Notes under the pieces: generated by a model
Told to the model about the DNA's origin: nothing
Seen by the model: only the letters and a program-made list of their open reading frames with translations
The model's database searches: none
Made by a program: the position numbers and the translations under genes
In this document: in pieces, positions 8,014 to 14,693 of the stretch
How positions within the stretch are numbered: position 1 is the first letter of the stretch
Layout: every line of letters starts with the position of its first letter
NCBI GenBank assembly: GCA_937952305.1
Contig: CALFZO010000034.1
Span: forward strand, 1-19,217
Direction of reading: 5' to 3'
From: an uncultured Anaerolineales bacterium
GTDB lineage: Bacteria > Chloroflexota > Anaerolineae > Anaerolineales > UBA6663
Length of the DNA stretch: 19,217 nucleotides

Positions 8014-8658
8014 ATGCGCGTCGTGATCCTGGGCGCCGGCGGCCATGGCCAGGTGGTGGCCGACCTCCTCTGGCAGTCCCACCGCGCCGGCGGCTCCGCG
8101 CGTCCGGTCGGTTTCCTGGATGACGATCCTCGGCTGGCGCAGCCGCCCGGTTTGAGTCTGCCGATGCTGGGCCCGCTGGCGCGCCTGCCGGAGATCGAGC
8201 ATGACGCCATCGTGGTTGCCATTGGTGACAACCAGGTGCGCCAGCGCGTTTTTGCGCACTGGCAGGCGCGGGGTGAACGCTTCGCAGTGGTCCGTCATCC
8301 CAGTGCGGTTGTGGCCGCCGATGCGCAAATCGGGCCCGGCAGCCAAATCTGCGCCGGAGTGGTGGTGGGTGTTGGAACTGTGGTGGAGGCGAATGCCATT
8401 CTCAATACGAGTTGCAGTGTGGATCATCACAACCGCATCGGCGCCCATGTGCATATCGGGCCGGGCGCGCACCTGGGGGGTGAGGTGATCGTGGAAGCGG
8501 GTGCGCTGGTGGGGATTGGGGCCACGGTGCTACCGCGTTGCCGGATCGGCGCTGCGGCCGTGGTCGGCGCGGCCGCCTGTGTCACTGGCCCGGTGCCCGC
8601 CGGGACAACCGTGGTTGGTGTTCCTGCTCGGCCCCGCCTGCGATCTCACCATGACTGA
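8014..8658 (+). CDS. NeuD/PglD-like sugar O/N-acyltransferase (left-handed beta helix)
   Basis: 214 residues. The N-terminal Rossmann-like domain starts with GAGGHG at 7-12 and contains 'PVGFLDDD', as in PglD, which binds the UDP-sugar there. From about residue 95 the chain is made of imperfect hexapeptide repeats such as 'AQIGPGSQICAGVVVG' and 'IGAHVHIGPGAHLGG', forming a trimeric left-handed beta helix. 'CSVDHHNRIG' holds His138, matching the catalytic base of PglD (His125). PglD acetylates the C4 amine of UDP-4-amino-4,6-dideoxy-GlcNAc using acetyl-CoA. The next gene, a DegT aminotransferase, starts inside this one and would supply exactly such an amine. An alternative is an O-acetyltransferase of NeuD type. 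Codons in this gene end in T more often than in the rest of the window. Confidence 0.88.
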   Translation: MRVVILGAGGHGQVVADLLWQSHRAGGSARPVGFLDDDPRLAQPPGLSLPMLGPLARLPEIEHDAIVVAIGDNQVRQRVFAHWQARGERFAVVRHPSAVVAADAQIGPGSQICAGVVVGVGTVVEANAILNTSCSVDHHNRIGAHVHIGPGAHLGGEVIVEAGALVGIGATVLPRCRIGAAAVVGAAACVTGPVPAGTTVVGVPARPRLRSHHD

Positions 8659-9847
8659 GTGGCGTTTACCCATGTCGGCCCCGGACCTGACGGACGCCGA
8701 CGTCGCCGCCGTGCTGCGGGTCCTGCGGACACCGCAGTTGAGCCTCGGGCCTCACCTGGAGGCTTTTGAGCGCGCCTTCGCTGTCTGGGTGGGCGAGCCG
8801 CACGCTGTGGCCGTTAACTCCGGGACAAGCGGCCTGCACCTGTGCGTGCTCGCCGTCGGGGTCGAGGCGGACGACCTGGTCATCACGTCGCCGTTCTCGT
8901 TCGTAGCCTCGGCCAATTGCATCCTGTATGAGCGGGCGGTGCCGATCTTTGTGGATGTCGACCCCGTCACAGGCAACCTGGACCCGGCCCAGGTAGCCGA
9001 GTGTGCGCGGGACCTGCGGACGGGTGGCCGCGCCGCCGAGCGCTGGCTGCCCCCCACGCTGCGCGCGGCGGGCACCCGAGACGGTCGGCTGAAGGCCCTC
9101 CTGCCGGTCCACGCGTTCGGGCAGCCGGCGGATATGGACGCGCTGGGGGCTGTGGCGCGCGCTCACGGCCTCGCCCTGATCGAAGACGCGTGCGAGGCCG
9201 TCGGCGCCGCCTATCGCGGCCGGCCCGCCGGCACCCTGGGGGACGCCGCCGTCTTCGCCTTTTATCCGAACAAGCAGATGACAACCGGCGAGGGCGGGAT
9301 GATTGTCACAGCCCGTGCCGACTGGGATGCGCTTTTCCGGTCGCTGCGCAACCAGGGTCGTGACGTCTTCGACGCTTGGTTGAACCATAGCCGGCTCGGC
9401 TATAATTATCGTTTGGACGAGATGAGCGCGGCCCTCGGCCTCGCTCAGCTCCAGCGTCTGGACGAATTGTTGGCCAAACGGGCCCGCGTGGCGGCTTGGT
9501 ACTCCGAACACCTGGCGGATGTGGATGGGCTGGAGCCACCTCAGCTGGCGGAGACCACCACGCGCATGTCCTGGTTCGTGTATGTGGTCCGCCTCCACCC
9601 GCCTGTGGCGCGCGCGCGCGTCATGCGGCACCTGGCCGAGGCTGGCTACCCGAGCCGGCCGTATTTCACGCCGATCCATCTCCAGCCGTTTTACGCGCGC
9701 CGGTTTGGCTATCAACCGGGCGCCTTTCCGGTGACCGAGCGTCTGGGGGAATGCTCGCTGGCGCTGCCTTTCTCCAGCCTGATGCGCGAAGAGCAGGTTG
9801 AGCAAGTGTGCCGGCACCTGATCGAAGCCATCCATGAAACCCGCTGA
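8651..9847 (+). CDS. DegT/DnrJ/EryC1 (PglE-like) PLP-dependent sugar aminotransferase
   Basis: 398 residues from ATG 8651, which overlaps the acyltransferase by eight bases. The frame is open further upstream, but that stretch is the acyltransferase read in another frame. SGTSG at 57-61 binds the PLP phosphate, Asp179 in 'IEDACEAVGA' pairs with the pyridine nitrogen, and Lys208 in 'FYPNKQMTTGEGG' is the Schiff-base lysine. 'NYRLDEMSAALGLAQL' and 'RPYFTPIHLQPFY' are standard for the family. These enzymes transfer an amino group from glutamate to a 4-keto (sometimes 3-keto) nucleotide sugar. With a PglF-type 4,6-dehydratase immediately downstream, the natural substrate is UDP-4-keto-6-deoxy-GlcNAc, giving UDP-4-amino-4,6-dideoxy-GlcNAc. 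Residues 125-147 (RTGGRAAERWLPPTLRAAG) look like a loop longer than in most homologues. Confidence 0.92.
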   Translation: MTEWRLPMSAPDLTDADVAAVLRVLRTPQLSLGPHLEAFERAFAVWVGEPHAVAVNSGTSGLHLCVLAVGVEADDLVITSPFSFVASANCILYERAVPIFVDVDPVTGNLDPAQVAECARDLRTGGRAAERWLPPTLRAAGTRDGRLKALLPVHAFGQPADMDALGAVARAHGLALIEDACEAVGAAYRGRPAGTLGDAAVFAFYPNKQMTTGEGGMIVTARADWDALFRSLRNQGRDVFDAWLNHSRLGYNYRLDEMSAALGLAQLQRLDELLAKRARVAAWYSEHLADVDGLEPPQLAETTTRMSWFVYVVRLHPPVARARVMRHLAEAGYPSRPYFTPIHLQPFYARRFGYQPGAFPVTERLGECSLALPFSSLMREEQVEQVCRHLIEAIHETR

Positions 9848-11774
9848 TCTTGTCGCCCTGCTCTTGCTGCGGCTGCGCAATCGCCACCTGCTGTCGGCTG
9901 ATATCCTCCTGTTGCTGCTGACGCCGACGCTGGCGCTCAGCCTGCGGCTGGACACGAACGCCTGGGCCTCCATTTACTGGCCAGGGCTGGCCGTCTATAC
10001 GCTCGTGGCGCTGCTGGTCAAGCTGCGCGTCTTTCACAGCTTCGGGCTTTACCGGCGCTACTGGCGTTACGCCAGCGTCGACGAGCTGTACCTGGTGGTG
10101 CTGGCCGTGGGCACCGCCTGCGGCCTGATCATCGGCGTGTATTTCGCCGGGCGGATCACCGATCTCATCGACGACACCTGGTTGCCGCGGTCGGTGCCGC
10201 TGATGGACGGCGTCTTCACGCTGCTGGCCGTGGGCGGGCTGCGCTTCGCGGTGCGGGTCCTGGAGTCGGCCCGGCGCATGCACAACACCGGCGCGGTGCT
10301 GGACAAGCGGCGCGTGCTGGTGGTAGGCGCGGGCGATGCCGGGCTTATGATTGTGCGCGAGATGCGCAACAACCCGGCCCTCAAGCTGGATCCGGTCGGC
10401 TTCCTGGACGACGATCGGCGCAAAGCGGGCGCCTCCATCATCGGCGTGCCGGTGCTGGGACAGATCGTCGATCTGCCCCGGCTGGCGGTGGAGCACCGCA
10501 TCGAAGAAGTGATCATCGCGATGCCGACCGCGCCCGGCACCGTGATCCGCGAAATCCGGCGTCTGTGCGAGTCCGTGCATGTGCCCTCCAAGATCATGCC
10601 TGGAATGAGTGATCTGCTCACCGGGCGTGTGGGCATCGACCATCTGCGCCAGGTGGATATTCAGGACTTGCTGCGCCGCGAACCGGTCGACATCGACTCG
10701 GCGGAAGTAGCGCGAGTGCTCTCCGGTGCGCGGATCCTGGTGACAGGCGGCGGCGGCTCCATCGGCGCGGAATTGTGCCGCCAGATCGCGCGTTGCGGTC
10801 CGGAGCAGTTGGTCCTGCTGGGCCACGGCGAGAACAGCCTGTTCGAGATCGCTCGTGAGCTGCGGCAGCAATGGCCGGCGCTGACACTGACCACCGTCGT
10901 GGCCGATATCCGCGACGTCGCCCGGATGCGGGCGGTGTTCGAGCGGACCCGCCCGCACGTGGTCTTTCACGCCGCCGCCCACAAGCACGTGACCTTGATG
11001 GAGCTGAACGTCGAAGATGCGGTGACGAACAATGTCGGGGGCACGCTTAATCTAGTGAAGCTGGCCGAGCAGACCGGCGTGGAACGTTTTGTGCTCATCT
11101 CCAGCGATAAAGCCATTCAGCCGACCAGCGTCATGGGCGTCACCAAGCGGCTGGCCGAACTGGTGGTGCAGGCCGCTGCCCGGCGTACCGGCCGCGACTA
11201 TGTCGCCGTGCGCTTTGGCAACGTCCTGGGCAGTCGCGGCAGTGTCGTCCCGATCTTTCGCAACCAGATCGCGCGGGGCGGCCCGGTGACCGTCACACAC
11301 CCCGACGCCACCCGTTACTTCATGACCATCCCGGAGGCCGTGCAGTTGGTGCTGCAGGCGGCCGCCCTCGGCGGTCCGGGCACCATCTTCGTGCTGGATA
11401 TGGGTGAGCCGATCCGCATCGCCGACCTGGCGCGGGATTTGATCGAGTTGTCCGGTCTGGAGGTTGGCCGCGATATCGAGATCGTCTTCACCGGCCTCCA
11501 GCCCGGCGAGAAGCTGCACGAGGCGCTGGTGCAGCCGGGCGATTACTATGGCCGGACCCGGCACCCGCAGATCCTGGCGCTCCGTGAACAAAAGGGCGCC
11601 AATGTCCGTCTGGCGGATGACGACTTCGAAGCCAACCTGGCCCAGTTGCTGCATGCCGCTGCCGGCTATCGTGAAGTCGATTTACGGCAGCAGCTGCAGC
11701 GGCTGGTGCCGGAATACCACCTGGGCGAAGGGCGGCTGTCCGAAGCCGCAGCCTCGCCGCAGCTGGGAGATTGA
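9834..11774 (+). CDS. PglF/CapD-like membrane-bound UDP-GlcNAc 4,6-dehydratase
   Basis: 646 residues, the full-length membrane form. About four hydrophobic segments lie in residues 20-145, then a first Rossmann domain with GAGDAG at 165-170, then the SDR domain with GGGGSIG at 305-311. The catalytic stretch 'SSDKAIQPTSVMGVTKR' has Asp425, Lys426, Met434 and Lys438. The usual SDR Tyr is replaced by Met, the hallmark of PglF/WbpM enzymes, and Ser424 stands where Thr is common. The family converts UDP-GlcNAc to UDP-2-acetamido-2,6-dideoxy-4-hexulose at the cytoplasmic face. It overlaps the aminotransferase by 14 bases, so the two enzymes that act in sequence are translationally coupled. 'VGAGDAGLMIVREM' and 'VGFLDDDRRKAG' in the first Rossmann domain resemble a regulatory nucleotide-binding module. 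Confidence 0.94.
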   Translation: MKPADLVALLLLRLRNRHLLSADILLLLLTPTLALSLRLDTNAWASIYWPGLAVYTLVALLVKLRVFHSFGLYRRYWRYASVDELYLVVLAVGTACGLIIGVYFAGRITDLIDDTWLPRSVPLMDGVFTLLAVGGLRFAVRVLESARRMHNTGAVLDKRRVLVVGAGDAGLMIVREMRNNPALKLDPVGFLDDDRRKAGASIIGVPVLGQIVDLPRLAVEHRIEEVIIAMPTAPGTVIREIRRLCESVHVPSKIMPGMSDLLTGRVGIDHLRQVDIQDLLRREPVDIDSAEVARVLSGARILVTGGGGSIGAELCRQIARCGPEQLVLLGHGENSLFEIARELRQQWPALTLTTVVADIRDVARMRAVFERTRPHVVFHAAAHKHVTLMELNVEDAVTNNVGGTLNLVKLAEQTGVERFVLISSDKAIQPTSVMGVTKRLAELVVQAAARRTGRDYVAVRFGNVLGSRGSVVPIFRNQIARGGPVTVTHPDATRYFMTIPEAVQLVLQAAALGGPGTIFVLDMGEPIRIADLARDLIELSGLEVGRDIEIVFTGLQPGEKLHEALVQPGDYYGRTRHPQILALREQKGANVRLADDDFEANLAQLLHAAAGYREVDLRQQLQRLVPEYHLGEGRLSEAAASPQLGD

Positions 11775-13159
11775 TGTCGCGTTCAGCGGTCCTCGCCCGC
11801 CAGCCGCGCCTGATCTGGCCGGCTCTCATGCCTCAGATCGGCCTCGGGCTGCTGGCGGCCGTGCACGGCCTTCTGTATTTGCTCGTCATTCCGCCCTGGC
11901 AGGCCCCGGACGAAACCTCGCACGTCGAGCATACGCTGTTGTGGCTGAAATTGGGCCGGACAGCGACCCCCGCCGATGCGGCGGCGGCGCCCGAAATCGG
12001 GCAGGCCATCGCTGACTCGTTGTACACTTTTCGCGCTTACGAATATCTGGGTTACAGCGCGCCGGACCCGCGCGTCGGGCTGTTGCGGGCCATGCCCTTC
12101 TTTGGTTCCTCCACGACGCTCGGCCGTTTCTCGCTGGCGTACCCGGTCTATGCGCTGGCGGTGGCGCCCTTTGCCGGCGCCGACATCCTGACCCAATTGT
12201 ATGTGCTGCGCCTGGTGTCGGTGGCTCTGGGGGTGGCGACGGTGCTGGTGGCGTACGTGACGGCGCGGCGGGTGGCGTCGGAGACACCTGAGTTGGCGGC
12301 CGGCCTGGCTCTGCTGATGATCTTCATCCCGCAGCGGGCCTTTATCAATGCGTCCGTCAACGACGGCAACCTGGCCGAGTTTCTGGCGGCCGTGACCTTC
12401 TACTGGCTCGTTGACCTGCTACAGGGTGGGTTGACGGGGCGGCGTTTGGCGGCGTGCGCCGCGGCCACGCTGGCGGCGGTGCTCACCAAGAGCACCGCCC
12501 TGTTTCTCGTGCCACTCCTGGCCTTCTGCGGGGGTGGGGCCTGGCTGTCCCACTTGCGGCGGGCGCAGCGCTGGCCCTGGTTGATGACGGCCGCGGCCCT
12601 GATGGGCCTCGTCGGTCTCAGCGTGGTTATCATCGCCTGGTCGCCAGCCAGCGGTCCGGCGCTGGCGGTCTTGTCCCGTGGCGGTGTCGGCCTGCAGCAG
12701 GCGATCGCCCAGCGCCTGGCCGAAGAGGCTTTCGGGGCCTTGCAATGGCAGATGTTCCAGACGTTCTGGGCTAGCTTTGGCTGGCTGCGTGTCAATCTGC
12801 CGGAGCCGCTGTACGTGTTCTGGGCGGCCATCGCCCTGATCGGTGTGGTTGGCCTGCCGCTGGGCGGTTGGACGCTGATAGCCCGCCGCCAAACCTCAGT
12901 GGGTGTGACGCTGCTGCTGGGGGCGGCGTTCTGCTGGCTGGTGCCGGTGGCGGTCTATTTCGTCGTGCCGGCGTCGGCGCCACTGCATCAGGGCCGCTAC
13001 TTGTTCCCGGGCTTGGTACCGCTGGGTTTGCTGGTGGTGGCTGGCTGGCTCGGCCTGGTGCGCCGGCCCCGGGCGAGCCTGGCGCTGCTGGGGTTGTGTT
13101 TGATCACTCTGGATGCGCTGGTGCTGTGGGGCACTGCGCTGCCCTACTTCTACCGCTGA
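11774..13159 (+). CDS. Polytopic membrane protein, DUF2142/GT-C-like
   Basis: 461 residues with about ten to twelve strongly hydrophobic segments. After the first one comes 'PPWQAPDETSHVEHTLLW' with Ala-Pro-Asp-Glu at 44-47. An acidic pair in the first outside loop is the signature of DUF2142 and GT-C (GT39-like) glycosyltransferases, where it takes part in catalysis with polyprenyl-phosphate sugars. Later 'PQRAFINASVNDGNLAEFLAAV' fits the same group, as does the final 'PLHQGRYLFPGLVPLGLL' loop. The start is the ATG of a TGATG junction with the dehydratase; a TTG one codon upstream is possible. It probably moves a sugar from a lipid carrier on the outer face of the membrane, which would make it one of the late-acting enzymes in this locus. 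The assignment rests on the membrane pattern and the acidic motif only. Confidence 0.75.
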   Translation: MSRSAVLARQPRLIWPALMPQIGLGLLAAVHGLLYLLVIPPWQAPDETSHVEHTLLWLKLGRTATPADAAAAPEIGQAIADSLYTFRAYEYLGYSAPDPRVGLLRAMPFFGSSTTLGRFSLAYPVYALAVAPFAGADILTQLYVLRLVSVALGVATVLVAYVTARRVASETPELAAGLALLMIFIPQRAFINASVNDGNLAEFLAAVTFYWLVDLLQGGLTGRRLAACAAATLAAVLTKSTALFLVPLLAFCGGGAWLSHLRRAQRWPWLMTAAALMGLVGLSVVIIAWSPASGPALAVLSRGGVGLQQAIAQRLAEEAFGALQWQMFQTFWASFGWLRVNLPEPLYVFWAAIALIGVVGLPLGGWTLIARRQTSVGVTLLLGAAFCWLVPVAVYFVVPASAPLHQGRYLFPGLVPLGLLVVAGWLGLVRRPRASLALLGLCLITLDALVLWGTALPYFYR

Positions 13160-13201
13160 GGACTGCTGGGCGCGCCGTCATCCAGCTGCCGACGTTTGAC
13201 C

Positions 13202-13957
13202 ATGTTGAGACCTCGATCGCCCAGGGTATTTGTGCTCGGGGCCGCCCTGTCGGCGGTCGCCGTCGTCATTACCGGGCTGGCGGCCCTGGAGGGCCTGCGC
13301 CTGACCGTCGCGCCGGGCGATGAACAGGCGGAGAGCCAGACCCAGTCTGGACCTCTGCAGCCCGGGGCCATCATCAGTCAGTCCGTCATCGCGCGCTGGC
13401 CAGGCCTGTGCCGCATCGAGGTCCGCTTCAGCACCGCCGGGGCCGCTCTGGTGGCCGGCCAGGTGGAGTTTCGACTGCAGGCGCCCTATAGTCCGCTGGT
13501 GAAACCGGTGACCCAACAGATCGACGCGCGCCAGATCACGGACGGCCAATATTACCGCTTCGAGTTCCCGGCGCTCCCCAATCGGATCGGGGAGACCTTG
13601 TACTTCGCGATCACGGCGCCGGAAATTGACCCGGACGCTGAGTTGACGCTCTGGGGCTCCCCCACTCCGGGCGCCTATGCCCTTGGCCAAGCCCAGTTCC
13701 AAGCGACGCCGTCCAATGGCTTGCAGGACCTGGCGTTTCGCGCGCGCTACTGCCCCAGTGTCACCTACCTGCTCGACACCTGGCTCGAACGCGCCACCGC
13801 CAATCGACCGGGGGTGCTGGGCCAGGCCTGGCTCTACCTGGCTGTGATCTGCGCTTTCGGGGTGATGCTGTCCTGGATCGGCCTCGTAATCTACGGCGCT
13901 GATCCCGTGGCTGCCGCGCCGGACCCGGCGGTTACTCGCCCGCCCACACCGGACTAG
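13202..13957 (+). CDS. Membrane-anchored protein with extracytoplasmic beta-sandwich-like domain
   Basis: 251 residues from ATG 13202; a TTG two codons earlier is possible. A short Arg-rich start is followed by a hydrophobic anchor at about 8-28. Then comes a domain of about 170 residues made of alternating beta-like strands: 'RIEVRFSTAG', 'VEFRLQAP', 'YYRFEFPALP', 'TLYFAITAP' and 'ELTLWGSP'. A second hydrophobic helix lies at about 205-230 and is followed by a Pro/Ala-rich tail. Two Cys in the outer domain, in 'PGLCRIEV' and 'ARYCPSV', could form a disulfide. I recall similar outside domains fused to GT39-type membrane proteins in Chloroflexota, which suggests a carbohydrate-related partner of the preceding membrane protein. 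I do not know an experimentally characterised family. It lies 42 bases after that gene and closes the operon. Confidence 0.7.
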   Translation: MLRPRSPRVFVLGAALSAVAVVITGLAALEGLRLTVAPGDEQAESQTQSGPLQPGAIISQSVIARWPGLCRIEVRFSTAGAALVAGQVEFRLQAPYSPLVKPVTQQIDARQITDGQYYRFEFPALPNRIGETLYFAITAPEIDPDAELTLWGSPTPGAYALGQAQFQATPSNGLQDLAFRARYCPSVTYLLDTWLERATANRPGVLGQAWLYLAVICAFGVMLSWIGLVIYGADPVAAAPDPAVTRPPTPD

Positions 13958-14060
13958 CGCCGCTGGCCCAAGGGCAGACCAGCTGCCGCAAGGGGCGTGT
14001 TCGGAATCGCGCCGCAGCCGGTATGGTAAAATGCCGGAGCGTGGCCAGCGCCCCCTTCTG
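13958..14060. other. Convergent intergenic gap with two hairpins
   Basis: This 103-base gap lies between the end of the long + strand operon and the stop codon of gmhB on the other strand. It contains no credible ORF. It holds the hairpin at 14018-14037 and the left arm of the one at 14049-14070, described separately. Within the first hairpin is TGGTAAAAT (14024-14032), which looks like an extended -10 on the + strand but has no good -35 at normal spacing. Confidence 0.6.
14018..14037 (+). repeat. Inverted repeat (hairpin) downstream of the glycan operon
   Basis: CCGGTAT at 14018-14024 pairs with ATGCCGG at 14031-14037 (six Watson-Crick pairs and one G-T wobble) around the six-base loop GGTAAA. 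No T run follows. It may serve as an RNA-stabilising 3' end structure or act with the stronger hairpin 11 bases further on. Confidence 0.5.
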
Positions 14061-14073
14061 TCAGGGGGCGTTT
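14049..14073 (+). terminator. Probable intrinsic terminator of the + strand operon, overlapping gmhB stop
   Basis: CGCCCCCT (14049-14056) pairs perfectly with AGGGGGCG (14063-14070) around the loop TCTGTC. On the + strand it is followed by TTTGTGT, a weak T tract, so it fits a terminator for the operon ending at 13957. Read from the - strand there is no T tract. The loop contains the TGA stop codon of gmhB (complement of 14061-14063), so the same DNA ends one gene and probably terminates the opposite transcript. Confidence 0.6.
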
Positions 14074-14648
14074 GTGTGGGTGGCGGCGCCGTTCAGGACG
14101 AGGTCCAGGGCGGCCGCTAGATCCGGGACGATCCGCGCCGCCAGGCCGCGCCGCTCCACCTCGGCCGCCTGCCCGGCGCCCAGTCCGGTGCGCACCAGGA
14201 TGGCGCGCACGCCCGCGGCCAGGCCGGCCTGCACATCGCTGAGCGCGTCGCCGACGAAGACCGAGGCGGCCAGGTCGATCTCTAGTTCGGCCGCCGCCTG
14301 GAGCAGCATGCCGGGGGCCGGTTTGCGGCAGGGGCACTGGGCGTCCGGATGGTGCGGGCACATATAAATCCGGTCGATGCGCCCGCCGGCGGCCTGCACG
14401 CGGTCACGGACGAAGGCGTTGATGGCGTGGGCGGTGTCGAGCGACAAAACGCCGCGCCCGACGCCGGCCTGGTTAGTGGCGATGACGACCCGCCAGTCTG
14501 GGCGGGCGCGCGCCAGACGCGCCAGGGCCGCCAGCGCCCCCGGGATAAACGCCACGTCCGCCTGGCTGCGGACGTAGTTGGGCTGGTTCTCGATGATGAC
14601 GCCATCCCGATCCAGGAAGATGGCCGGCTGAAGCGCGCGCGTTGACAT
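14061..14648 (-). CDS. gmhB: HAD-family D-glycero-D-manno-heptose 1,7-bisphosphate phosphatase (GmhB-like)
   Basis: 195 residues, the normal size. 'AIFLDRDGVI' gives Asp13 (nucleophile) and Asp15 (acid/base) of the HAD motif I. Asn59 lies in 'ATNQAGVGRG', and 'FVGDALSDV' (Asp134, Asp138) is motif IV. Cys97, His99, Cys105 and Cys107 in 'CPHHPDAQCPCRKP' form the zinc loop typical of GmhB and histidinol phosphatase relatives. The enzyme removes the 7-phosphate (or 1/7 depending on anomer) from heptose bisphosphate on the way to ADP- or GDP-heptose. ATG 14648 is preferred because the in-frame ATG at 14657 lies inside the -10 element. The frame is open far upstream, but that is antisense to the neighbouring epimerase. 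GmhA sits in the divergent operon, supporting a heptose pathway. Confidence 0.9.
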   Translation of the reverse strand: MSTRALQPAIFLDRDGVIIENQPNYVRSQADVAFIPGALAALARLARARPDWRVVIATNQAGVGRGVLSLDTAHAINAFVRDRVQAAGGRIDRIYMCPHHPDAQCPCRKPAPGMLLQAAAELEIDLAASVFVGDALSDVQAGLAAGVRAILVRTGLGAGQAAEVERRGLAARIVPDLAAALDLVLNGAATHTNAP

Positions 14649-14655
14649 GGGCGGC

Positions 14656-14664
14656 ATTATAACA
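14656..14664 (-). promoter_or_regulatory. Extended -10 promoter element for gmhB
   Basis: On the - strand the bases read TGTTATAAT, an exact consensus TATAAT with the extended TGN. The -35 region at 16-18 base spacing is poor (GTCAGC at 17), as is common for extended -10 promoters. Transcription would begin about seven bases downstream, at or next to the ATG at 14648, so the mRNA has essentially no leader. The core TTATAA is palindromic and may also seat polymerase for the divergent operon, whose own -35 is not visible. Confidence 0.6.
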
Positions 14665-14693
14665 AAGCGCCGCCGGGCGCTGACGAGTTTGGC

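Noticed and set aside
8501..8650. N-terminal extension of the aminotransferase
   Set aside because: These 50 codons are the acyltransferase gene read in another frame; the DegT family starts normally at ATG 8651.
14642..14647. Exact TTGACA on the + strand, resembling a -35 box for the divergent epimerase operon
   Set aside because: The only -10-like hexamer (TATAAC at 14658) is just 10 bases away, too short a spacer. The bases also encode the first codons of gmhB on the other strand.
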